A stretch of 14,770 bases of DNA from Desulfomicrobiaceae bacterium (lineage in GTDB: Bacteria > Desulfobacterota > Desulfovibrionia > Desulfovibrionales > Desulfomicrobiaceae): assembly GCA_003530935.1 (NCBI GenBank), contig DPEO01000033.1, positions 1-14,770 on the forward strand. Direction: 5' to 3'. Both the position numbers and the translations under genes were made by a program. Each line of letters starts with the position of its first letter. Positions within the stretch are counted from its first letter, which is position 1. Under the pieces are notes generated by a model. That model saw only the letters and a program-made list of their open reading frames with translations. It was not told where the DNA came from and ran no database searches. Of this stretch, positions 1 through 6,785 are shown one piece after another.

Positions 1-16
1 CTTTGATGGTGCTCAT
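1..16 (-). CDS. 5' end of a CDS, probably rpoD (primary sigma factor), cut by window edge
   Basis: An ATG at 16-14 on the minus strand opens a frame reading M-S-T-I-K before the window ends. A good ribosome-binding site (AAAGGGG) lies about 7 nt upstream, and the dnaG stop codon is only 25 nt away, so a co-transcribed gene clearly starts here. The identity rests on context alone: rpoD follows dnaG in the rpsU-dnaG-rpoD macromolecular-synthesis operon of many proteobacteria. Five residues cannot confirm the family, so rpoD is an inference. Confidence 0.5.
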
Positions 17-41
17 GGGTTCGCCCCTTTGCTGAAGGATA

Positions 42-1739
42 TTACACAGCCTGTGTCTTCAATGCACTCAACACGGCAAGTAAACGCAATTCTTCGGCCA
101 GATCTCCCTCGCGCTTGGCCTCGACCAAAGCATGCTGGATCTGTTCCACGGCTTTTTGCTGATGATTGCGGCGCAGCCACGCGCAGACGCTTTCCCATGC
201 AGCCTCGATGTCTACCTGGCGCGCCTGCATCTGCGTCTGCACATAAAAGGCCTTTTCCCCGGCATCGAGTACGGGAAGCACGGCCTCCGCCGACTGGGCG
301 CGAATTTTGCGCCACAACTCCTTGCCTCGCGGTGTGGAAAGCGCCGCTTCGATGCCCAAAGCATCCAATTCCTCATGGCGGTGTGGAAACCAAATGGCCA
401 CGGCCAAAAGCTCCCGATCACGCTGGGAGGCAGAAGCTCCCCGCAGCTTCTCCGCGGCGCCATGCCTGGCGGCCTGCGCCGGAGCCAAAGTCCGACGCAA
501 CTCCTGCTCCGAGAGCCCAAGGGCGCCAGCAATACGGGGTAAAAAATAGGCCTGAAGATCCAGCCGTTTCATTCCCCGCAGAAAATTCACCGCCCATGCC
601 ACCATCTCGGCAGGGTTGTGGTGCGCCCGAACCCAGGCAACGCAGTACTCCACGCCATCCACAGCGCAACGGCGCAGCTCTTCCAGCGCCTCCCGCCCCT
701 GAGCCCGCAAAAACGAATCCACGTCCTCGCCCTCCGGAAGCTCCACCACCGCGCACGAAAGCCCCTGAGAAAGGAGCATCTCGGCGCTGCGAAACGCTGC
801 CTTGCGGCCAGCCCCGTCCCCGTCCATCACCACGTCCACGTGGGAAACAAAACCCGCCAGCCGGTGCACCTGCTCTGCAGTGAGCGCCGTGCCCAAAACT
901 CCGCAGCTGGCAGAAAACCCAAACTGGGAGAGCGTGAGGACGTCCACGTAGCCTTCCGTGAGCAGCACCCGGCCTTCCGCCCCCGCTGCCCGCCGGGCCT
1001 GATACAGACCATAAAGGTGGTCCCCCTTGGTAAACAGAGGGGTTTCGGGCGAATTGAGGTACTTGGGCCCGTCGTCCTCCTGAAGGGCACGGCCGCCAAA
1101 GGCCACCACCTGTCCCGAAAGGCTCCAGATGGGAAACATCAGGCGCCCCCGGAAGCGGTCATACGCACCGCCCGACTCTTTTTGGGTGACCAAACCGCCT
1201 AAGGCGGCTTCTTCGACCGAAAACCCTGCTGCCCGCAATTTCCGCCACAAAAAATCCCACGCCGTCGGAGCAAAGCCCAGAGAAAAAGTCTCCACCACTG
1301 CGGCGTCGATACCCCGGCGGGCGATATATTCCCGGGCCGCTTTGCCCATGGGCGCAGCCAGGGCTTCCCGAAATGCCCTAGCGGCCAGGGCCTGCATTTC
1401 CATAAGCCGCTTGCGCGACGATCCAGGCTTGTCCCCTCCCGGGCCAAGGCGCAATTCGACGCCGGCCTCTTCCGCCAAGGCCACTACCGCATCCCAAAAG
1501 TCTACGCCATGGATGGCGCGGTAAAACTCAATGACGTCACCTGCGGCCTGACAGCCAAAACAATAGTAGAACCCCTCATCCGGGTTGACGGAGAAGGACG
1601 GCTTGGTTTCCTGGTGGAACGGGCATGGACCGACCAAACGATGGCCCACACGGCGCAAACGCACATGCCGGCCCACGACGTCCTCAATGCGCAGCCGGGC
1701 CTTGATCTCGGCCACCACCGATGGATCCAAACGGGCCAT
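42..1739 (-). CDS. dnaG: DNA primase DnaG
   Basis: DnaG synthesises the RNA primers for lagging-strand synthesis and acts with the replicative helicase DnaB at the fork. The 565-residue product is near the usual length (about 580-600). The N-terminal CHC2 zinc finger is intact, with ligands C39, H42, C60 and C63. The RNA polymerase core follows, with the conserved basic stretch RFRGRLMFPI at about 195-204. The TOPRIM domain has EGYVD (262-266), GTALT (283-287) and DGDGAG (306-311), which carry the metal-binding acidic residues. The last roughly 190 residues would be the helicase-interaction domain, which is poorly conserved. The ATG at 1739 has a strong GGAGGGAGGG site just upstream. It lies 26 nt after mutS2 and 25 nt before the probable rpoD start, so all appear to be in one operon. 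Confidence 0.97.
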   Translation of the reverse strand: MARLDPSVVAEIKARLRIEDVVGRHVRLRRVGHRLVGPCPFHQETKPSFSVNPDEGFYYCFGCQAAGDVIEFYRAIHGVDFWDAVVALAEEAGVELRLGPGGDKPGSSRKRLMEMQALAARAFREALAAPMGKAAREYIARRGIDAAVVETFSLGFAPTAWDFLWRKLRAAGFSVEEAALGGLVTQKESGGAYDRFRGRLMFPIWSLSGQVVAFGGRALQEDDGPKYLNSPETPLFTKGDHLYGLYQARRAAGAEGRVLLTEGYVDVLTLSQFGFSASCGVLGTALTAEQVHRLAGFVSHVDVVMDGDGAGRKAAFRSAEMLLSQGLSCAVVELPEGEDVDSFLRAQGREALEELRRCAVDGVEYCVAWVRAHHNPAEMVAWAVNFLRGMKRLDLQAYFLPRIAGALGLSEQELRRTLAPAQAARHGAAEKLRGASASQRDRELLAVAIWFPHRHEELDALGIEAALSTPRGKELWRKIRAQSAEAVLPVLDAGEKAFYVQTQMQARQVDIEAAWESVCAWLRRNHQQKAVEQIQHALVEAKREGDLAEELRLLAVLSALKTQAV

Positions 1740-1765
1740 TCCCTCCCTCCGGCCACCAAAGACGA

Positions 1766-4063
1766 TCAGGCCCCCAAGTTCACCGTGGTCACCCCTTCGC
1801 CGCCTTGATCCGCCGGGGCAACGGCAAAAGTCCGCACCGCAGGATTGCGGCGCAGGGCGTCATGAATGGCGCGGCGCAGCGCCCCGGTGCCCGTGCCGTG
1901 CAGGATGTCCACCTGGCCGTAGCCGCCCAGCAGGGCGCGATCGAGAAAGCGTTCCACCTCCAGCACCGCTTCACTCGCCCGAAATCCCCGCACATCAAGG
2001 CGCAAGGCCGAGCCTTGCCGCGGCGCCGTGCGCACCGTGACCCCACCGGAGTTTAGCGGCGGCTTCGGCGCGGCGTCTGCAAGAGCGACCTGATCAAGAG
2101 GCACCCACACCGTAAGCCCGTCCACGGCCAATTGGACACGGCCTTTGCGCGCGTCCACATCCTGCGCCTCGCCCACACGGTTCCAAGCCACATAAAGCAG
2201 TTTTTGACCACGGGCAATGGAGTCCGCGGAAAGTGGCGCTTCACCGGGCCGTTGCGGCTCGGCAGACTCCCGCAACGCAGCGAGTTTGCGCAGCGCCTCC
2301 TTGCGTCCCAGCTTCTCCTGCCGCCATGCGCGTACGATCTCTTGGGCCTGAGCGCGCACCTCGCGGGTCACACGCTCCCGCTCCTTGGCCAGCCGCTCCC
2401 GTTCTCGGCGCAACTCCTGGCGCAAGCGCGCCTCTTCCTGCCGCCACGCCGAAACCTCGGCTTCTTTCCGCGCCGCAAGCGCATTGAGACGCTGGAAGAT
2501 CTCCTCCACGTCCCCGGCGTCCAAATAGAGATAGTCCCGGGCACGCGCCAGCACCGCCTCCGGCAAACCATGTTCCCGGGCCACATCCAAGGCACGGCTC
2601 GCTCCCACCTGGTCGTAAGCCAGCCGGTAGAGCGGACGACCCGTTTCCGGACAAAAAAGCACCGAAGCGGCCCGCACCCCTTCCCGGGAAAGCCCGTAGG
2701 CCTTGAGGGCGGGGAAGTGCGTTGCCACGCCTACCCAAGCGCCCCGGTCCATGAGTTCATCCACCAAGGCCTGCGCAAGGGCTGCCCCCTGGCTGGGATC
2801 TGTGCCCATGCCAAACTCGTCCAAAAGCACAAGGGTCTGGGCGTCGATGCGCGACCAGGACTCGGCCAAGGCGTGGATTTGCGAGGTGAACGTCGACAGG
2901 CTGCGCTCCAGGGACTGTTCATCGCCCATGGACACGACCACGCGCTCCCATAAGGGAAGGGTGCTCCCTGCCGCCGCAGGCACGGGAATGCCCGAATGGG
3001 CCAAGATCGCCGCCAGGCCCAAGGTCTTGAGGGCCACGGTCTTACCGCCCGCATTGCCCCCAGAGAGGATCAAGACCCGCTCGCCTGAACGCAGCTCGAT
3101 GTCTACAGGGACGACGCTGTCCCCGTGCCGCGCCACCAAAAGCGGGTGCCGCGCCTGGCGCAAACACAAAGGCGCATCCGGTGCCACATGCACCAAATGA
3201 GCATCATACTGCCGGGCAAAGGCGCACAGCGCCAAGAGGACATCCCACTGCACCAGTGCTGCAAAAAACCGGCGGATGGCATCCCGCTCTTGGCGGACAA
3301 GTTCGGTCAAAAATCCGAACACCTGCCGCACCTGTTGGCGTTCTTCCTGGAAGAGTTCCTGAAGGGCATTATTGAGCTCCACCAAGAAGAAGGGCTCAAT
3401 ATAGCAGGTTTCTCCGGTCTGCGAATAGTGATGGACGATGCCGCGGACCTGGCCTTTGAAATTTGTCTTGACCGCAAGTACGTAACGGTCCGAAGAAATG
3501 GTCAGATAGTCGTTTTGCAGAACATAAGCGATACCAGGATCAAGTAATGCATCCTGGACCTTGCGGGTACACTGCTGATGGATGCGCCGGATCTCCTGAC
3601 GCACGGAGAAAAGCTCGGGCGATGCTTCATCGCGCACACGCCCGTCCGGCGCCAAACAGCGCCGCAGCGCTGACCAGGTCCTGGAAGGAAGGCTCAGGTG
3701 CGCGGCCAAAGCGCGTAGCGCTGGATAGTGCGTGGCGTCCATATCAGCCACAGCTGCACTCACCCCTTGCCCGGCACGCAGCACATCGAGCACGGCCAGG
3801 AGGGCATCTCCATCAAGAACCTCATGAGGTGCCTCCAATGCCGCGAACACCTCTTCCAGCTCCGGGAACGGCTCCAGAACAAGGGAATGCTGCTGGGTCG
3901 CCTCCAAGGCTTCCTGCACAAGCGCCGTGGCCTCCCCAAGCCCACGGTATCCCTGCGGCGCAAGACGCAAACAGGCCGCCGCCCCAGAGTGGCTCACGGC
4001 AAAAGCAGCAATAAGCTGGAGTACCCGCGGGAACTCCAGCAAATCCAAAGTTCGCTGGTTCAT
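1766..4063 (-). CDS. mutS2: Endonuclease MutS2 (MutS-family ATPase with C-terminal Smr domain)
   Basis: MutS2 proteins are MutS-like ATPases that lack the mismatch-recognition domain. In different bacteria they have been linked to suppressing homologous recombination or to splitting collided ribosomes. The product has 765 residues, against about 785 in Bacillus. The core and lever region covers roughly 1-320. The Walker A loop is at 335-342 (GGNAGGKT, where GPNTGGKT is more usual) and Walker B is LLDEFG near 413-418. An Arg/Glu-rich likely coiled coil spans about 520-600, a KOW-like linker about 625-660, and the Smr nuclease domain about 686-765, with LDVRG (689-693) and HGTGTGALR (722-730). 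The ATG at 4063 is 5 nt after the yqeY stop and has no visible Shine-Dalgarno sequence, so translation is probably coupled to yqeY. MutS itself is ruled out by the Smr tail and the missing mismatch-binding Phe-X-Glu domain. Confidence 0.95.
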   Translation of the reverse strand: MNQRTLDLLEFPRVLQLIAAFAVSHSGAAACLRLAPQGYRGLGEATALVQEALEATQQHSLVLEPFPELEEVFAALEAPHEVLDGDALLAVLDVLRAGQGVSAAVADMDATHYPALRALAAHLSLPSRTWSALRRCLAPDGRVRDEASPELFSVRQEIRRIHQQCTRKVQDALLDPGIAYVLQNDYLTISSDRYVLAVKTNFKGQVRGIVHHYSQTGETCYIEPFFLVELNNALQELFQEERQQVRQVFGFLTELVRQERDAIRRFFAALVQWDVLLALCAFARQYDAHLVHVAPDAPLCLRQARHPLLVARHGDSVVPVDIELRSGERVLILSGGNAGGKTVALKTLGLAAILAHSGIPVPAAAGSTLPLWERVVVSMGDEQSLERSLSTFTSQIHALAESWSRIDAQTLVLLDEFGMGTDPSQGAALAQALVDELMDRGAWVGVATHFPALKAYGLSREGVRAASVLFCPETGRPLYRLAYDQVGASRALDVAREHGLPEAVLARARDYLYLDAGDVEEIFQRLNALAARKEAEVSAWRQEEARLRQELRRERERLAKERERVTREVRAQAQEIVRAWRQEKLGRKEALRKLAALRESAEPQRPGEAPLSADSIARGQKLLYVAWNRVGEAQDVDARKGRVQLAVDGLTVWVPLDQVALADAAPKPPLNSGGVTVRTAPRQGSALRLDVRGFRASEAVLEVERFLDRALLGGYGQVDILHGTGTGALRRAIHDALRRNPAVRTFAVAPADQGGEGVTTVNLGA

Positions 4064-4068
4064 GAGAA

Positions 4069-4515
4069 TTATGCGGAGAGACGAGCGCGCACCAATGCGC
4101 TGGCGACCTTCCCATCCACCCGGCCGGCGTGCGCCGAAAGGATCGCCTGCATGACCCGCCCCATGTCCTTCATGCTAGTTGCCCCTGTGGCCTGGATCGT
4201 CTCCTCCACCACGGCCGCCAACTCTGCCTCTGTCAAAGGCTGGGGCAAATAGGCCTGAAGAATGCGGAGCTCACGCTCTTCCGCGTCCACCAGATCAGTA
4301 CGCCCTGCTGTCCGGAATTGTTCAATGGATTCCTGGCGTTGCTTGACCTGTTTGGCCACGACCTCCAAGACCTCCGCATCGGAAAGGGCCCGGCGCACGT
4401 CCACTTCCTTATTCTTGATGGCTGCCTTGAGCATTCTCAAGACAGCCACCTCTTCAGTGCGTTTGGCCTTGAACGCGGCAACGAAGTCCTTTTCAATCCG
4501 TTGGAAAAGGCTCAT
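4069..4515 (-). CDS. yqeY: GatB/YqeY domain protein (YqeY)
   Basis: This is a stand-alone YqeY protein of 148 residues, the normal length. The family resembles the C-terminal tRNA-binding region of GatB in the Asp/Glu-tRNA amidotransferase, but its cellular role is not settled. Family features visible are the N-terminal helical region with LRMLKAAIKNKEVD (about 26-39), the ERELRILQAYLPQPL segment in the middle, and the final SMKDMGRVMQAI...GRVDGKVAS block. The ATG at 4515 shares one base with the rpsU stop codon (TAATG), which indicates translational coupling. In many bacteria yqeY lies next to rpsU and dnaG, as here. Confidence 0.93.
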   Translation of the reverse strand: MSLFQRIEKDFVAAFKAKRTEEVAVLRMLKAAIKNKEVDVRRALSDAEVLEVVAKQVKQRQESIEQFRTAGRTDLVDAEERELRILQAYLPQPLTEAELAAVVEETIQATGATSMKDMGRVMQAILSAHAGRVDGKVASALVRARLSA

Positions 4516-4715
4516 TACATCCCCTGCATTTTGCGCAGTTTCTTGAGCAAACGTTTCCGGGCGGCCGCTTCTTTCTTCTTCTTCTGAATGCTCGGCTTCT
4601 CATAATGCTGGCGCTTTTTGAGCTCCGAGAGCACTCCAGCCTTTTCCACCTGCTTCTTGAATTTCCGCAGGGCATAATCGAAGGAATCGCTATCCGTAAC
4701 AAAAACTCCAGGCAA
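4515..4715 (-). CDS. rpsU: Small ribosomal subunit protein bS21
   Basis: bS21 is a small basic protein of the 30S platform, near the 3' end of 16S rRNA, that helps mRNA initiation. I place the start at TTG (4715-4713), giving 66 residues that begin (M)PGVFVTDSDSFDYAL, the usual bS21 N-terminus. An upstream ATG at 4832 would add 39 residues unlike any S21 and would run through the terminator at 4796-4824. The TTG has an excellent GGGGAGGTGA site about 5 nt upstream. The core KKQVEKAGVLSELKKRQHYEKPS and the Lys/Arg-rich tail are diagnostic. It is the first gene of the rpsU-yqeY-mutS2-dnaG operon and overlaps yqeY by one base. Confidence 0.95.
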   Translation of the reverse strand: MPGVFVTDSDSFDYALRKFKKQVEKAGVLSELKKRQHYEKPSIQKKKKEAAARKRLLKKLRKMQGM

Positions 4716-4720
4716 ACCAA

Positions 4721-4730
4721 TCACCTCCCC
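4721..4730 (-). promoter_or_regulatory. Ribosome-binding site that sets the rpsU TTG start
   Basis: GGGGAGGTGA on the minus strand ends 5 nt before the TTG at 4715. It is a near-perfect match to the 16S anti-Shine-Dalgarno sequence, and it decides the start in favour of TTG. The strong site may compensate for the weak start codon. Confidence 0.8.
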
Positions 4731-4739
4731 ACCACAAAC

Positions 4740-4760
4740 TTTTCCGCCGTCAACGGAAAA
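4740..4760 (-). promoter_or_regulatory. Inverted repeat in the rpsU 5' leader
   Basis: The minus strand reads TTTTCCG, a 7-nt loop, then CGGAAAA, giving a perfect 7-bp stem that ends about 10 nt upstream of the rpsU Shine-Dalgarno sequence. An alternative shorter pairing inside it (CCG-TTGA-CGG) is possible. It is preceded, not followed, by a U-run in the transcript, so it is not an intrinsic terminator for this strand. It could be a leader hairpin involved in control of S21 synthesis or an operator. Function is inferred only from position. Confidence 0.45.
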
Positions 4761-4764
4761 AAAT

Positions 4765-4793
4765 TTCTTATCCAACCATGGTGTGCAACGCAA
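4765..4793 (-). promoter_or_regulatory. Possible promoter of the rpsU operon
   Basis: On the minus strand TTGCGT (4793-4788) is separated by 17 nt from TAAGAA (4770-4765). Each hexamer matches only three positions of the sigma-70 consensus, so the call is weak. It is supported by position: a terminator ends at 4796 immediately upstream and rpsU begins at 4715, so a promoter is expected in this short interval. Confidence 0.35.
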
Positions 4794-4795
4794 GC

Positions 4796-4824
4796 AAAAA
4801 AAGAGGGTGCCCCAAGACACCCTC
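4796..4824 (-). terminator. Intrinsic terminator after the HU/55-residue protein pair
   Basis: The minus strand carries GAGGGTGTC, a TTGG tetraloop and GGCACCCTC, forming a 9-bp stem with one G-U pair, followed directly by seven T residues (4802-4796). It lies 23 nt after the stop of the 55-residue membrane protein gene and separates that transcript from rpsU. Confidence 0.88.
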
Positions 4825-4847
4825 CTTCCCAATGCTTTCCGATGTGG

Positions 4848-5015
4848 CTATTTTTCCCGCAGCGTCTCAGCGATGGACTTCAGAAACACGACCCCAAGGC
4901 CGGAACCGATGATGAACAGCACCGCATACAGAACGCCAAAAAATACAGCATGATCCGGCATCCACCAAGGCAAATCCTGAGGCAGGGGGCTATGAACGGT
5001 CTCTCCGTGCAGCAT
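4848..5015 (-). CDS. 55-residue single-pass membrane protein, function unknown
   Basis: A short gene runs from ATG 5015 to TAG 4848, with a consensus AGGAGG (5027-5022) 6 nt before the start codon. The product begins with a short polar, Pro/Trp-containing N-terminus (…PLPQDLPWWMPDH). It continues with one hydrophobic segment at about 23-45 (AVFFGVLYAVLFIIGSGLGVVF) and ends in a charged tail (KSIAETLREK). It has no signal peptidase site that I can see, so one membrane anchor is likely. It starts 12 nt after the HU stop and is followed by a clear terminator, so it is the second gene of an HU transcript. I do not recognise a named family. The strong ribosome-binding site, clean spacing and terminator make it a real gene. 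Confidence 0.8.
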   Translation of the reverse strand: MLHGETVHSPLPQDLPWWMPDHAVFFGVLYAVLFIIGSGLGVVFLKSIAETLREK

Positions 5016-5027
5016 GGCCTTTCCTCC

Positions 5028-5300
5028 TTACTGGATGGCGTCTTTGAGTTCCTTGCCCGGACGGAACTTGACCACCTTGCAGGCGGGAATCTGGATTTCC
5101 TCGCCTGTGCGGGGATTGCGACCCGTACGTGCCTGACGCTCTTCCACAGCAAAGGTGCCAAAGCCCGTCAACGTGAGTTTGCCTTCGGCAGCCAGCGTCT
5201 CCTGCGTTGCCTCCAAAAAGCCCTTCAGAGCGCGCTCGGCCTGCGCTTTGCTGAGTTCAGCCTTTTCCGCCATCTTGGCGATCAATTCAGCCTTTGTCAT
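5028..5300 (-). CDS. hup: DNA-binding protein HU (HU/IHF family)
   Basis: HU is a dimeric nucleoid protein that bends and compacts DNA without strict sequence specificity. The 90-residue length is typical. Visible family features are the N-terminal helices starting MTKAELIAKMAEKAELS, GFGTF (46-50), and the beta-arm with the intercalating proline in the GRNPRTGEEI segment (Pro63), then VVKFRPGKELKDAI at the C-terminus. I chose ATG 5300 because AGGAGG lies just upstream and the protein then begins as HU proteins do. The in-frame ATG at 5369 would add 23 unrelated residues. HU cannot be separated with certainty from an IHF subunit by eye, but the C-terminus favours HU. Confidence 0.95.
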   Translation of the reverse strand: MTKAELIAKMAEKAELSKAQAERALKGFLEATQETLAAEGKLTLTGFGTFAVEERQARTGRNPRTGEEIQIPACKVVKFRPGKELKDAIQ

Positions 5301-5369
5301 CAGTCTTCCTCCTTTGCGGTTGCACCACACAGACGGGCAAGGACCCTTCCTCGTCAGAATTTCCAACAA

Positions 5370-5385
5370 CGCCCTCTAGGGGGCG
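5370..5385. promoter_or_regulatory. Near-perfect 16-bp palindrome upstream of HU
   Basis: CGCCCTCTAGGGGGCG is symmetric around a central CTAG with one mismatched pair out of eight. It sits in the 164-nt rsmA-HU gap, 70 nt before the HU start codon. It could be an operator. In RNA it could form a 5-bp hairpin after rsmA, but it is followed by UUGUUGG rather than a U-run, so it is a poor terminator. No convincing sigma-70 promoter for HU could be identified in this gap. Confidence 0.35.
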
Positions 5386-5464
5386 CAAGAGACACAAGTT
5401 TTTCAAAAAGTGAGCAGCGATGGCGCTTCCCAGGCCGCAGGCAAACCGAAATTCAAGGCCGAAG

Positions 5465-6268
5465 TCAAGCAGATTTTCCCAAATCCCAGAGAGAGGCCAT
5501 GACTTCCGCAAGACTTCCGAACTGCTCAGGAGAAAGTTCTTCCGGCCGCACCGTACGTCCCACTTCGTGCGCAGCGCACCAGGCATCCAGGCGGTGCCCC
5601 CACCACGGGCGCAAAATCGTCCCCAGCTGCTTGCGCCGTTTTTGAAAGGTCACATGGAGTAGCCGGGAAAGGCTTGCTGCGGCCTGCGGTCGACCGTGGC
5701 GCGGCCAAAACCGCACCACGGCGGAATCCACCTTGGGGCGGGGCCGAAACACGTGGGGAGGAACAATACGCACCAGCTCCGGCCGGCACCAGCTCTGCAC
5801 CCAAACCCCCAGCGCACCATACGAAGAAGTGCGCGGGGAGGCCACGAGACGCGCACCCACTTCTTTTTGCACCAAAAAAACCATCCGCTCCCACCCCTGC
5901 ACCCGGGCCACGAGCTCCCACATCAGGGGGGAGGCGATATTATAGGGCAGGTTACCGACAATACGTACGCCCGGCAGCCGCGAAACCCCCTCCCAGGCCA
6001 GCCGCAGGGCGTCCGCATACACCATGCCGACTTCTGGCAGGTCGGCACGCAGGCGCCAGGCCAACTCGCGGTCTTTTTCCACCGCGACAATGCGTGCTCC
6101 CCGGGCAGCCAGCTCTCGGGTCAGGGCCCCGCGTCCAGGACCGATCTCCACCACTGTATCCCCGTGGGTTGCGGCAATGGCATCGGCAATACAGCGTACC
6201 ACACCAGCATCACAGAGAAAATTCTGCCCCAAGCTTCTTTTGGGATGTCCCCAGCTAGGATCCATCAT
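5465..6268 (-). CDS. rsmA: 16S rRNA (adenine1518/1519-N6)-dimethyltransferase RsmA/KsgA
   Basis: RsmA uses S-adenosylmethionine to dimethylate the two adjacent adenines in the helix-45 loop of 16S rRNA, a late step and quality check in 30S assembly. The product has 267 residues, the normal length. Seen are the N-terminal SLGQNFLCD (12-20), the SAM-binding motif I EIGPGRG (41-47), the acidic ribose-binding E64 in VAVEKD, and the catalytic NLPYN motif (106-110). The conserved FLVQKEVGARL and VFRPRPKVDSAVV segments follow. ATG 6268 is followed directly by a second ATG, and GGAGA lies 8 nt upstream of the first. The start lies inside the end of the DUF2062 gene (14-nt overlap), so the two are probably translationally coupled. 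A longer in-frame ATG at 6391 would overlap DUF2062 by 137 nt and add a non-homologous extension. Confidence 0.96.
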   Translation of the reverse strand: MMDPSWGHPKRSLGQNFLCDAGVVRCIADAIAATHGDTVVEIGPGRGALTRELAARGARIVAVEKDRELAWRLRADLPEVGMVYADALRLAWEGVSRLPGVRIVGNLPYNIASPLMWELVARVQGWERMVFLVQKEVGARLVASPRTSSYGALGVWVQSWCRPELVRIVPPHVFRPRPKVDSAVVRFWPRHGRPQAAASLSRLLHVTFQKRRKQLGTILRPWWGHRLDAWCAAHEVGRTVRPEELSPEQFGSLAEVMASLWDLGKSA

Positions 6269-6758
6269 GAAGCTGTCTCCTGCGGCGCTCTGCCATGCGC
6301 GCTGCACGCATGGTATGATACGCCCGCACCAGGCGCGCCACCACGTGGTACGCAACAATTGCTCCAGGCAGGGTAATGCAAAAGCCGCCAAATGTCGTGA
6401 CCAGAAACCAATCCCAGCCCACGCGAAACATATCCACGGTGCTCAAGGTCACCATTTGCTCCCACGACACCGCGGGCACATCCACGGGCAGCACCGTTTT
6501 GCCGATAAGAAAAAAAATCGGGAGTACGACGGGAAAATTGAGCGGATTGATGACCCACGTCCCCAAAGCAGCAGCCACCTTGCTGCAGCGCAAAAAGAAC
6601 GCGAGTGCAACGGCTACCAGCATCTGCCCCACTGGAATGGCGGAACAAAACACGCCCACGGCAACACCGAGGGCGATGGACTCTGCCGGGGCTTTGATAC
6701 GTACGATCCGCAAATAGTAGTAGCGCAGAGAACGGCGTAGCCGCTCGCCAAGACCCAT
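6255..6758 (-). CDS. DUF2062 family integral membrane protein
   Basis: The 167-residue product matches DUF2062 proteins of unknown biochemical function. A basic N-terminus (GERLRRSLRYYYLRIVRIK) is followed by a small-residue-rich hydrophobic segment at about 27-56 containing GVAVGVF and a conserved proline. A second segment at about 62-90 has the family's W-x-x-NP signature (TWVINPL, 67-73). A third is at about 117-142, and the C-terminus is strongly basic (RAARMAERRRRQ). It is probably in the inner membrane with three or so spans. ATG 6758 has GAGGAG about 11 nt upstream. Its 3' end overlaps rsmA by 14 nt. Only 27 nt separate it from the ferritin terminator, with no clear promoter, so it may depend on read-through or a promoter I cannot see. 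Confidence 0.88.
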   Translation of the reverse strand: MGLGERLRRSLRYYYLRIVRIKAPAESIALGVAVGVFCSAIPVGQMLVAVALAFFLRCSKVAAALGTWVINPLNFPVVLPIFFLIGKTVLPVDVPAVSWEQMVTLSTVDMFRVGWDWFLVTTFGGFCITLPGAIVAYHVVARLVRAYHTMRAARMAERRRRQLHDGS

Positions 6759-6785
6759 GTCGGATAGCTCTCCTCGAAAAGCATT

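Noticed and set aside
29..883. Plus-strand open frame opposite dnaG, rich in Pro/Arg
   Set aside because: Low-complexity antisense translation of the DnaG C-terminal region, without a start signal.
4716..4832. N-terminal extension of rpsU from an ATG at 4832
   Set aside because: The extension would begin upstream of an intrinsic terminator and is unlike any S21. The TTG at 4715 has the proper ribosome-binding site and the family N-terminus.
5386..5420. Possible sigma-54 promoter (TTGTGTCTCTTGC) before HU
   Set aside because: The -24 GG of the sigma-54 consensus is absent and there is no enhancer-like site, so the match is not convincing.
4605..5645. Plus-strand open frame spanning rpsU, the 55-residue gene, HU and part of rsmA
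   Set aside because: It crosses four real minus-strand genes and a terminator, and its translation resembles nothing. It is a chance open frame.
6269..6391. Longer RsmA starting at 6391
   Set aside because: The added 41 residues lie inside DUF2062 and do not resemble RsmA. The ATG at 6268 has a ribosome-binding site and gives the normal start.
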